Part shown: positions 44,235 to 52,020 of the stretch, piece by piece | How positions within the stretch are numbered: the stretch's first letter is position 1 | Layout: each line of letters starts with the position of its first letter | Assembly (NCBI GenBank): GCA_013289875.1 | Contig: JABCZC010000006.1 | Coordinates: 1-64,000, forward strand | Length of the DNA stretch: 64,000 nucleotides | Direction: 5' to 3' | Source of the DNA: Acidobacteriota bacterium | GTDB taxonomy: Bacteria; Acidobacteriota; Terriglobia; Terriglobales; Acidobacteriaceae | The notes under the pieces: generated by a model | Told to the model about the DNA's origin: nothing | Database searches by the model: none | The model's input: the letters and a program-made list of their open reading frames with translations, nothing else | Made by a program: the position numbers and the translations under genes

Positions 44235-44636
44235 ATGTCTGAAGAAACTCAGTCCAGCGGATTCAGCTGGTTCCTGGCCGGCCTCGGCCTCGGCGCTCTC
44301 ATCGGCGTACTTTATGCACCCAAGGCCGGCAAGGACACGCGCGAAGAGATCGCCAGCAACGCTCGCGAGGGAACCGAGTACCTGCGCCAGCGCTCCCGCG
44401 AGGCCGCCGACCAGATCAACCAGATCGTCGACAAAAGCAAGGTGCAGGTCAACGAATACGTCGAGCGTGGCAAGGAATACGTCGAGCGCAGCCGCGCCCA
44501 GTGGGATGACTTCGTCAATCAGGGCCGTCAGTTCGTCAATGAGCAGGCCGATAAGGTGTCGGCAGCCGTTGGCGCAGGCAAGGAAGCCTATCACCAGACT
44601 GCTACCCCAAGCGAGAGCGAGCACACGCAACCCTAA
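44235..44636 (+). CDS. YtxH-domain protein
   Basis: A 133-aa protein with one membrane helix that contains the YtxH signature (WFLAGLGLGALIGVLYAPKA, then GKDTREEI). A long charged, helical tail follows (EYLRQRSREAADQINQIVDK...VERGKEYVERSRAQWDDFVN) with heptad-like spacing. YtxH proteins are small stress- or envelope-associated proteins of unknown mechanism. ATG 44235 follows AGGAGAAG; the track frame from 44106 has no such site. The next gene (DUF948-like) also has one helix plus a coiled coil, so the two may act together at the inner membrane. Confidence 0.78.
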   Translation: MSEETQSSGFSWFLAGLGLGALIGVLYAPKAGKDTREEIASNAREGTEYLRQRSREAADQINQIVDKSKVQVNEYVERGKEYVERSRAQWDDFVNQGRQFVNEQADKVSAAVGAGKEAYHQTATPSESEHTQP

Positions 44637-44684
44637 TCTCAGAGGTCCGGGGACGGCGGCAAAGACGCCGACCGGGGAGCGGCC

Positions 44685-45191
44685 ATGCATACGGAATTAC
44701 CGCCGGTCTATTACATCATTTTTACGGCTATCACCTCATTCGGTGTTCTGCTGCAGGCCTGCGTACTGCTTGCCATGTACATTGGGCTCAGGCAAACCAC
44801 GAGCAAGCTTCATGAGGTAACCGATGAGTTAAAGCAGCACGCGTTGCCCACCATTGCAACCGCTCGCGACCTGCTGCAGGATATTTCCCCGAAGCTGAAG
44901 GTCGCTTCCACCAACATCGTCGACGCAAGCAAGTCTTTGCGTTATGAGGCGGAGCACGTCAATGCGGCGATCGACGACCTGCTACACAAGACCTCCGCGC
45001 AGGCTGCTCGCGTGGACGGCATCGTGACCGCCAGTATTGACTCCGCGGCGCACGCAACCGAGGCCGTGCAGCATGCATTTGCCGTGCCCGTCCGCCAGAT
45101 TTCAGCCGTGGTCGCTGGTCTAAAGGCTGGGTTCGAGGTTCTTGTGCGTAAAAACCATGCGCCACGAGCAGAGGACGACTTCGGCGAATGA
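44685..45191 (+). CDS. DUF948-like membrane-anchored coiled-coil protein
   Basis: A single N-terminal helix (YYIIFTAITSFGVLLQACVLLAMYIGL) and a long amphipathic region (LHEVTDELKQHALPTIATARDLLQDISPKLKVAS) make up this 168-aa protein, as in DUF948 / methyl-accepting-like coiled coils. The tail ends RKNHAPRAEDDFGE. It lies 48 bases after the YtxH gene on the same strand, a common pairing in bacteria for envelope stress proteins. A weak GGGGAGCGG precedes ATG 44685. No enzymatic motif is present. The downstream mnmA is convergent. Confidence 0.6.
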   Translation: MHTELPPVYYIIFTAITSFGVLLQACVLLAMYIGLRQTTSKLHEVTDELKQHALPTIATARDLLQDISPKLKVASTNIVDASKSLRYEAEHVNAAIDDLLHKTSAQAARVDGIVTASIDSAAHATEAVQHAFAVPVRQISAVVAGLKAGFEVLVRKNHAPRAEDDFGE

Positions 45192-45213
45192 AACGACGCG
45201 GCCCGGATGATCT

Positions 45214-46332
45214 CTAGACGATCCAGCCGCCGCCTATTACCTCATCTTCATCAAAGAACACCGCTGCCTGGCCCGGTGTAACTGCGCGTTGCGGCTCGTC
45301 GAATCTTGCTTCCACTTCATCCGCTCCGCTCATTCGCAGCATTGCCCACGCCGGTTCGTGGCGATGGCGAATCTTCACCCGCACCCGCATCTCGCCCGCA
45401 AGCTCGGGGATCGAAATCCAGTTCAGTTGCCGTGCACACACCGTCTTCGCTGTTGCCTCGGCGCCGCTGCCCACCGTCACCCGATGCGCCGCGTTGTCGA
45501 TCTGCAGCACGTACAGAGGATTCGGCGAGGAGACACCCAACCCCTTGCGCTGACCAATGGTGAAATTGTGAATCCCGCTGTGATGTCCAATCACCTCGCC
45601 CGATGTGGTCACGAGTTCGCCCGCCGTATCCGGAATCAACTCGCCCTGTTCCTCCAGATAGGCGTCGATGAACTGCTTGTAGTCGCCCCCCGGAATGAAA
45701 CAGATCTCTTGCGAATCGGGCTTCGTCGCCAGTGCTAGTCCATGCTGCGCAGCTATCTCACGTACCTGCGGCTTCTGGTAGCTGCCCAGCGGGAACAGGG
45801 TCCGCGACAACTGCTCCTGTGTTAGTCCAAACAGGAAGTATGTCTGGTCCTTGCTCAGATCTGCCGGCCGCTTCAGTATCCAGCGGTTACGCACCGGGTC
45901 GTACTCATTGCGAGCATAATGGCCCGTGGCGATGCGGTCGGCGCCAATCTGCCGCGCGCGCACCAGAAGCTGATCGAACTTCAGATGGTTGTTGCACAGC
46001 GAGCAGGGAATGGGCGTCCGGCCGGCAAGATACTCCGAGACAAACGGCCGCACAACATCGCGCTCGAAGCGCTCCTGCTCATTCACCACGTAATAGGGAA
46101 TTCCCAGCGTCTCGGCCACGCGCCGCGCGTCATACACATCATCGATCGAGCAGCAGCGTCCCTGCACCTGCTCCGGCATGCCCTCGTGACCGGCCAGACG
46201 GCGCTGATTCCATAGCTGCAGCGTCAGGCCGACAAGATCGTACCCCTCGTCCTTGAGCATCGCCGCAACCGTCGAGGAGTCCACTCCTCCAGACATGGCG
46301 ATAGCAATCGTGTTGTTGTAGCTCTCTCCCAC
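45214..46332 (-). CDS. mnmA: tRNA-specific 2-thiouridylase
   Basis: MnmA, 372 aa, installs the 2-thio group on U34 of tRNA(Lys, Glu, Gln). The PP-loop IAIAMSGGVDSSTVAAML is at the N-terminus. GRCCSIDDVYDARRVAETLG, the first catalytic cysteine in IPCSLCNNHLKFDQLL, the second in KPDSQEICFIPGGDY, and the C-terminal barrel (HNFTIGQRKGLGV) are all present. The start is GTG at 46332 with no clear Shine-Dalgarno. It needs a cysteine desulfurase for sulfur, and one lies 0.9 kb upstream on the same strand (47222-48397), separated by a secreted hypothetical protein. Confidence 0.95.
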   Translation of the reverse strand: MGESYNNTIAIAMSGGVDSSTVAAMLKDEGYDLVGLTLQLWNQRRLAGHEGMPEQVQGRCCSIDDVYDARRVAETLGIPYYVVNEQERFERDVVRPFVSEYLAGRTPIPCSLCNNHLKFDQLLVRARQIGADRIATGHYARNEYDPVRNRWILKRPADLSKDQTYFLFGLTQEQLSRTLFPLGSYQKPQVREIAAQHGLALATKPDSQEICFIPGGDYKQFIDAYLEEQGELIPDTAGELVTTSGEVIGHHSGIHNFTIGQRKGLGVSSPNPLYVLQIDNAAHRVTVGSGAEATAKTVCARQLNWISIPELAGEMRVRVKIRHRHEPAWAMLRMSGADEVEARFDEPQRAVTPGQAAVFFDEDEVIGGGWIV

Positions 46333-46391
46333 TCTAATTAGTATGACAGCCCTGGCGCGATTCGCGCGAACCGCGGTCAGACCGGACGGTG

Positions 46392-47174
46392 CTATTCCGA
46401 AGAGGGAGTGAATTCTACTTTCGTAGGCTCAGCCTGCGCTCCATGGAGTGTGAAGTCCGCGACTACTTGTCCCAAGCCGCCGCAGGCGTGACATTGGGCG
46501 TCCGCTTTCTGTGCCCATGTCTTGATCTGCTGATGTTCCATACTGATCGTCCAACACCTCGTGGCAAAGGTCGCATTTGCCGGAAGCTTCTTCGCGATCT
46601 CTTTGTACACTTCATCGAAATTCAGCGCGTGTGCACCCCTGCCATCGATCCACCAATAACCATCGGTGCAGCCACCTCCGTTTCCGCCGTCTGGATCGTA
46701 GGTTGCGAGCACGGATTCGGCGTCTACGCGGACGATGCGGGCGGATTGGAGCGGTGGGTTAGAGCCACCCCACATCTGCAAGTGATAGATCTCTCGATAC
46801 TCCTCGTGCCCAACGCCGACCAGGAGGATTTTCCAGTCGGAAGGCGAAAAGAGCTTGTCATCGTCGCCGGTAATATGAGCCGTAATTTGGACAATGGGAT
46901 AACCACTCAGTGTGCCTAACGGGCTAACCTTGGTGATGGCTGTGTAATCTGCCAAGGTTAGGACCCTGCCGTCAGACGTCCGGCAACCTACGCAAAGGTC
47001 CGTGCCTTCGTCGCGCAGCAGAACGTTGCCTGTCCAATAACTCAGAGGGTGCGGCGCAGGAACGTCAGTCGTTTCTCCCTTTCCGGTGAAAACTACACGT
47101 TGCCACTGAGCATTCGCTGGAAATGTGAGCGCGAAGAATAGCAGAGCGGAGACGGCTGTGCGCCGCGGAGTCAT
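46392..47174 (-). CDS. Exported protein of unknown function
   Basis: The 260-aa sequence opens with a signal peptide (TAVSALLFFALTFPANAQ). The mature part contains LSYWTGNVLLRDEG, a CVGC pair, DWKILLVGVGHEEYREIYHL, and a cysteine-containing C-terminal half (GGGCTDGYWWIDGRGAHALN, FATRCWTISMEHQQIK, CHACGG). I do not recognise a family. The CxxC pairs would allow disulphides or metal binding in the periplasm. It lies between mnmA and the cysteine desulfurase, all on the minus strand, with short gaps on both sides (59 and 47 bases), but an export signal makes a role in tRNA thiolation unlikely. Confidence 0.62.
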   Translation of the reverse strand: MTPRRTAVSALLFFALTFPANAQWQRVVFTGKGETTDVPAPHPLSYWTGNVLLRDEGTDLCVGCRTSDGRVLTLADYTAITKVSPLGTLSGYPIVQITAHITGDDDKLFSPSDWKILLVGVGHEEYREIYHLQMWGGSNPPLQSARIVRVDAESVLATYDPDGGNGGGCTDGYWWIDGRGAHALNFDEVYKEIAKKLPANATFATRCWTISMEHQQIKTWAQKADAQCHACGGLGQVVADFTLHGAQAEPTKVEFTPSSE

Positions 47175-47221
47175 GACGAGAAGAATTTATCACGAGACGA
47201 ACGATAGTGAGGAACCTGCGC

Positions 47222-48397
47222 TCAGCCCAGCGTGCCTGCATTCACCGGCGCCAGTTCGCGCAGGCGGCGGACCGCCGCAGGCACCAGTTCGAGAGCCGCA
47301 TCGACTTCCTTTTCGGAGTTCAGCTTGGTCAGGCTGAAGCGAAGACTCGCCCGCGCGCTGGTGGAGACCAGCCCCATTGCCGTGAGCACATGGGAAGGCT
47401 CGGTTGCTCCCGACATGCAGGCCGAGCCGCCCGAAACGGCGAGGCCCTTCAGATCGAGAGCAATCACCAGCGCTTCTCCTTCGAGATTGTCGAATCGCAG
47501 ATTAGTGGTATTGGGCACGCGGGGAACTCCCGCTCCATTGACTGCGCAATCTTCGACGCGCGCAAGAATTCCCTGTTCCAGCCGATCACGCAGCGCCGCC
47601 ACTTGACTCCCCGCCGTGCCGTCCATAGTTCCATCGCGCAGCGCATCGTCCGCTATCTCTGCAGCTTTGCCCAGCCCGACGATGCCTGCAACGTTCTCCG
47701 TGCCCGCGCGGCGCTGGCGCTCATGCGCCCCGCCATAAAAGAGCGGCTCGATCCGCGTTCCCCGCCGCACATAGAGAACACCCGTTCCCTGCGGTGCATG
47801 CATCTTGTGTCCTGAGATGCTCAACAGATCGCAGCCAATAGCCTTTACGTCGATCGGCAGCTTTCCGGCCGCCTGCACCGCGTCGGTATGAAACCAGATA
47901 TCGGCATCCTGCGCAATCTGGCCAATCTCTTTAACCGGCTGGATGACTCCCGTCTCGTTATTCGCCATCATCACGCTGATGAGCGTGGTGTTCGGACGCA
48001 GCGCGCGCCTCACGTCATCGGGATCGACCCGGCCCTCACTCGACACGGGCAAAAACGTCACAACGACGCCGCGCTCCTGAAGCCTTTCTGCAGCATGCAG
48101 CACGGCGTGGTGCTCAATCGACGAAGTGATGACGTGGTCGCCCGGCTTGACCAGCCCGAACAGAGCCATGTTGTCGCTCTCCGTGCCGCCCGAGGTGAAT
48201 ACAATCTCCGACTCGCGGCAGTTGATCAGCCTCGCCACATTTTCCCGCGCATGTTCAACAGCCGCGCGCGCCTGCTGTCCATGCTGATGGATCGAAGACG
48301 CGTTGCCGAAACTCTCGAGCAGCCAGGGACGCATCGCTTCCAGCACCTCCGGAAGCAGAGGTGTAGTGGCATTCGCGTCCATGTAGATACGGCGCAT
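47222..48397 (-). CDS. Cysteine desulfurase (NifS/IscS family)
   Basis: A PLP enzyme of 391 aa, starting RRIYMDANATTPLLPEVLEA. The cofactor lysine is in SISGHKMHAPQGTGVLYVRR (~200) and the persulfide cysteine in GSACMSGATEPSHVL (~328), followed by the short loop of group I enzymes. It takes sulfur from L-cysteine for Fe-S clusters and tRNA thiolation. No iscU, iscA or iscR is adjacent, so the nearest likely client is mnmA on the same strand. The start is ATG, 48398-48526 being the divergent control region shared with the DinB gene. Confidence 0.92.
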   Translation of the reverse strand: MRRIYMDANATTPLLPEVLEAMRPWLLESFGNASSIHQHGQQARAAVEHARENVARLINCRESEIVFTSGGTESDNMALFGLVKPGDHVITSSIEHHAVLHAAERLQERGVVVTFLPVSSEGRVDPDDVRRALRPNTTLISVMMANNETGVIQPVKEIGQIAQDADIWFHTDAVQAAGKLPIDVKAIGCDLLSISGHKMHAPQGTGVLYVRRGTRIEPLFYGGAHERQRRAGTENVAGIVGLGKAAEIADDALRDGTMDGTAGSQVAALRDRLEQGILARVEDCAVNGAGVPRVPNTTNLRFDNLEGEALVIALDLKGLAVSGGSACMSGATEPSHVLTAMGLVSTSARASLRFSLTKLNSEKEVDAALELVPAAVRRLRELAPVNAGTLG

Positions 48398-48526
48398 ACT
48401 TCTATTTTACGCGGGTCGACCGAGACAATACCGACGCATCCCGGAACTCCCGCCACTGGTCACTCAGTGCAGCGCAGGGAAGCGCCTCTCTGATACGCTG
48501 GCAGCGCAGTCTAAGGAGGAAATCTC

Positions 48527-49120
48527 ATGAGCATGAAACGGTGGATGACCGCAGTTGCTTGTTGTGCGGCGTTGTCGATGCCGCTAGGCGCGTGGGCGCA
48601 GGCGGAAAAGGAAAAGCCGAAGATGGCCGTTGAGGGCACGCCAATTGCGCCCGCCGAAAGCCTGAACACAATGATGGGTCAGTTCTCCAGCGAGTTTATA
48701 GATGCGGCGGATGCCATGCCCGCCGACAAATACGACTTTGCTCCCTCCAGTGCCGGTGACTTCAAAGGGGTACGTACCTTCGGCGAGCAGGTGAGGCATG
48801 TGGCCCAAGCGAATTACTTCTTCTTCAAGGGGTGGGGCATAGCCAGCGAGATCGATCCCAAGACGCTCGACTCGCTGAAAACCAAGGACGAACTGATGAA
48901 GGCACTGCGCGATAGCTTTAAGTTCGCGAGTGACGCGATCAGTTCAATCACAACGCAGAATGCCTTTACGGCGCTGAAGGGCCCCGAGAAATACAAGGCG
49001 ACGCGCGCCTCTATGGCAGCCCTTGCGATGGCTCACTCAATGGACCACTATGGGCAACTCGTCGAGTACCTGCGCATGAACGGTATCATCCCGCCGGCAA
49101 GCCGCAAGGGCGCCATGTAA
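48527..49120 (+). CDS. Exported DinB-superfamily protein
   Basis: A 197-aa protein with a signal peptide (RWMTAVACCAALSMPLGAWA). A DinB-like four-helix bundle follows: EFIDAADAMPADKYDFAPS, then FGEQVRHVAQANYFFFKGW with the first metal histidine and MAHSMDHYGQLVEYLRMNGI with the later histidines. DinB-fold proteins are usually cytoplasmic thiol transferases or metal-dependent enzymes; an exported member is unusual but common in acidobacteria. The SD AAGGAGG precedes ATG 48527. It is divergent from the cysteine desulfurase. Substrate unknown. Confidence 0.8.
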   Translation: MSMKRWMTAVACCAALSMPLGAWAQAEKEKPKMAVEGTPIAPAESLNTMMGQFSSEFIDAADAMPADKYDFAPSSAGDFKGVRTFGEQVRHVAQANYFFFKGWGIASEIDPKTLDSLKTKDELMKALRDSFKFASDAISSITTQNAFTALKGPEKYKATRASMAALAMAHSMDHYGQLVEYLRMNGIIPPASRKGAM

Positions 49121-49261
49121 GCATTGGCCGAGAAGCCATACAGTTCGGACCCCCAACGCTGGTCCTCATGGATATGGGTTGCGAGGCTCGTCTCCGTGTG
49201 ACTTCGGCGCTCTCGCTCGGAAATCAAGGGGGCTTTCGAGCGGTGCGGTTATCATCGGATA

Positions 49262-50134
49262 GTGGACGTTTCTGCCCCGGAGCAAGAAAAATCTTTCACG
49301 CGACGCAACTTCCTGAAGCTGGCGGGGATCGCTGCTGTCGGGCTGCCGCTCTATGCTGGGGAGATTTCGCGGCACGAGATTGGTATTGAGTGGCTTACGA
49401 TCCGTTTGCCGCGTTTGCCGGAGGTTTTTCGCGGCCTGACGATCGCGCAGATTTCGGATTTCCACTACGCGGAATATACCGAGGCCTTCTTCATCAAACG
49501 GGTTGTGGAAGAGGTGAATCGGCTGAAGCCAGATGTCGTGGCCTTTACCGGGGATTACATCACCCACGGCTTCTGGTCCCTGCAGGAAACGGTCAACTTT
49601 GCCTACAAGTGTGCCGAGATATTATCCGGGGTTCAGAGTCCGCAGCGCTACGCGGTGCTGGGCAACCACGACTGCGCGCTTGTGCCGCACAAGCAACCGG
49701 TGGCGGACGCCTTGGAAACCCATGGCATTCCTGTACTCCACAATCGAGCGCTTCCACTGGAACGCGAGGGCAGGCGGCTGTGGTTTGCCGGCGCTGGCGA
49801 CGCTTATTGCCGGCAGATGAATCTGGATGAGGCGGTTCCCGCGGCTGTGACTCATGACGGCGAGCCGGTCATTCTGCTTGTCCACGAGCCCGACGTCCTC
49901 CCCGAAGTCGCACGCTACAACGTTGACCTGATGCTCTCGGGCCACACGCATGGAGGGCAGGTGCGCTTTCCGTTTTTGCCGGCAATGTTCCTGCCGGAGT
50001 TGGGCCGCAATTATATAGAAGGCCTGTTTCAACTGGGTTCGACACAGCTCTACGTCAATCGCGGCGTAGGTACGGTAAATCTTCCCTTCCGCTTCAATTG
50101 CCCTCCGGAGATTACGCTGATCACCCTGGGGTAA
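49262..50134 (+). CDS. Tat-exported metallophosphoesterase (YkuE-like)
   Basis: A calcineurin-like phosphoesterase of 290 aa with all metal motifs: AQISDFHYAEY (D-x-H), FTGDYITHG (GD), VLGNHDCAL (GNHD), and LMLSGHTHGGQVRFP (GHTHGGQ). A Tat signal (KSFTRRNFLKLAGIAAVG) is at residues 11-28, so it acts outside the cytoplasm after folding with its metals. YkuE/UDP-diacylglucosamine-type members act on phospholipid or nucleotide phosphates; the substrate here is open. The start is GTG 49262 without a strong SD. The convergent VWFA gene ends 51 bases downstream. Confidence 0.86.
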   Translation: MDVSAPEQEKSFTRRNFLKLAGIAAVGLPLYAGEISRHEIGIEWLTIRLPRLPEVFRGLTIAQISDFHYAEYTEAFFIKRVVEEVNRLKPDVVAFTGDYITHGFWSLQETVNFAYKCAEILSGVQSPQRYAVLGNHDCALVPHKQPVADALETHGIPVLHNRALPLEREGRRLWFAGAGDAYCRQMNLDEAVPAAVTHDGEPVILLVHEPDVLPEVARYNVDLMLSGHTHGGQVRFPFLPAMFLPELGRNYIEGLFQLGSTQLYVNRGVGTVNLPFRFNCPPEITLITLG

Positions 50135-50184
50135 GAACACTGGGTGAAGATCAGTTCGGGCCTGTTAACAAGCCCGATGCGGAT

Positions 50185-51753
50185 CTACTTGCCCGTCTTC
50201 GGCACCTGCAGGGGAATCTGCAAGGTTCCGAGGCGGCCGCTGGCCATATCCCATACGGCGAGATACAGATACTCGTCACCTTTTTTCAAATTGAGCCGCT
50301 GATCGAAGGCAAGCTGGACGCCGGGTTTGAGCGGCACCGCATCCGTCTTCAGAGTCAGCTTTACCTTTTCGGCCTGGCTGTCGACAGCCCGACCCTCACG
50401 GTTCAGAGCGACCGCGGCGACCCCGAAGACGACCTGTGATTTCCCGTCGATGCTCTGCTGTGTGAGCGCGTCGGCCGGCAGTGAGTAGCGGATCGAGAAC
50501 GGAACAGTTCCTTTTTTCGGAGGGGGCGCAGGCGAAGAGCCGGAGACAACCGGTGCGGAGACGACCGCCGGGTCCGACGCCGGCAGCACGCGCGCCTGAA
50601 AGATAATGGGCAGACTGCGCGTCGCGGGCAGCTCGATCTTTTCGCCGCTTGGCAACAGACGGGTCCTTGCCCCGGCTTTCTCCGGCTGTTCCACGCCACT
50701 CACACTTCCATCGGCAAAATATCCTCGGCGGTAGCTAAGCTGATAGCCATTTTCGTTCAGCGCGACCCGCACCTTGTGCCACTTGTTGTCGAAGTGCAGG
50801 TCGTGAGGTGAATAGGTCAGCGTGTAGAAGCTCCCGTCCGAACTCAGGATATGGCTGGTCATTTCCGTCAGGCCGTTATTGTCATAAAAGGCTTGTCCCC
50901 CGGTAGCCATCGCTGCCTCGTTCATCACCGCGTGCTGAGCCCATAGAAGCGGCAAGAAGCGAGGTGCCACGTTTAAAAGACCCCGTGCATCGATCGGATA
51001 AACGGCAATGCGTTCGTGCTCAAGCTCGTCGTAGAGAGCGCGCCAGGCGGCAGGGTTCTCATATACGTCGGCTATGCCGGCATCTGCGCGCAGATAAAGC
51101 GTCGACCCCCCGGAGAACCACAGGATATTTTTGCGGCCCGGCAACTGGCTGAGAAAACCCGCCACCTGGTGCAGAGTCTCGATGTCGGTGAGGTATTCGC
51201 TGCCCGTGGGCGGCAAGCGTGGAATCGCCTTATGCAGAGCGGCCATCAACAGCCCACGATCGGACGTGAAGTTCTGCACCAGGAAGCAACCGTTACCCGC
51301 ACGCAGATAAATGGCAAGCGGCTGATCATCCGGCTGCTTCTTGAAAAACTTCGTCAGCTCGTAATTAAGATACATCTGGTCCGTAATCTCGAGATTGGCG
51401 ATGTCGATGACGATGACATTCAGTACAGGCGGCAGGTGCAGCAGGTAGTCGTTGCTATAAACCCCCGCTGGCGCCGCTGCCGACTCTATCATCACCGCGG
51501 GGGCGCTGCTATGCTCCTCGAAGGTTGCGATTGCCTGCGGCTGATTGTTATCGAAAATGTGAAACATCGATTCAGGAAGGCCACGAACGGGATTTCCGTT
51601 GCGGTCGGTCACCGTCACATCGGTGAGAACCACACGTGAGTTGACGTGAAGTGTATAGGACTGGTTTGCCGGAGGCTGGTTTTGCGATTGAGGGTGCACC
51701 GGAACTGTGCAAAGCGATAAGAGAAGAACCGTCGACAAAAATCGCCAGACCAT
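50185..51753 (-). CDS. Exported VWFA-related-domain protein
   Basis: The 522-aa protein has a signal peptide (WRFLSTVLLLSLCTVPVHPQ) and a first beta-domain SRVVLTDVTVTDRNGNPVRG. The VWFA-related part includes LNVIVIDIANLEITDQMYLN (a metal-site-like D-x-A instead of DxSxS), FKKQPDDQPLAIYLRAGNG, and GRKNILWFSGGSTLYLR. This family ('VWFA-related Acidobacterial domain') is amplified in acidobacteria, and its function is unknown. The C-terminal 150 residues (from LPIIFQARVLPASD) form an added beta-rich domain. It is convergent with the metallophosphoesterase; 267 bases separate its start from the divergent PPIase gene. Confidence 0.85.
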   Translation of the reverse strand: MVWRFLSTVLLLSLCTVPVHPQSQNQPPANQSYTLHVNSRVVLTDVTVTDRNGNPVRGLPESMFHIFDNNQPQAIATFEEHSSAPAVMIESAAAPAGVYSNDYLLHLPPVLNVIVIDIANLEITDQMYLNYELTKFFKKQPDDQPLAIYLRAGNGCFLVQNFTSDRGLLMAALHKAIPRLPPTGSEYLTDIETLHQVAGFLSQLPGRKNILWFSGGSTLYLRADAGIADVYENPAAWRALYDELEHERIAVYPIDARGLLNVAPRFLPLLWAQHAVMNEAAMATGGQAFYDNNGLTEMTSHILSSDGSFYTLTYSPHDLHFDNKWHKVRVALNENGYQLSYRRGYFADGSVSGVEQPEKAGARTRLLPSGEKIELPATRSLPIIFQARVLPASDPAVVSAPVVSGSSPAPPPKKGTVPFSIRYSLPADALTQQSIDGKSQVVFGVAAVALNREGRAVDSQAEKVKLTLKTDAVPLKPGVQLAFDQRLNLKKGDEYLYLAVWDMASGRLGTLQIPLQVPKTGK

Positions 51754-52020
51754 CGCTTCACCCGGGCCACAACTCTGTGTTGACGAATAAGGCGAGCGCT
51801 AAGTTGCCGTCTTCGAACAAAATGCCGTGCCTTCCCCCTTCCCGACGAGCGACGGGTTAGTCTCGGAATCTCTCCGGTTCGCCCGGGGCAGAGCGCATCG
51901 CCATGCGGTCATTTATACTAATAAGGCTTCCTGTCAAAACCAGGAAAATCTTCTCGCGCAGCCAGGCGATGGCCCCGGAGCTGCTTGCGAGCGTTTGATA
52001 GTAAAGGTCGTACCTCATCC

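Noticed and set aside
51912-51937. TTGACA and TATAAA on the minus strand upstream of the VWFA gene
   Set aside because: Spacing is only 14 bases, too short for a normal sigma-70 promoter.
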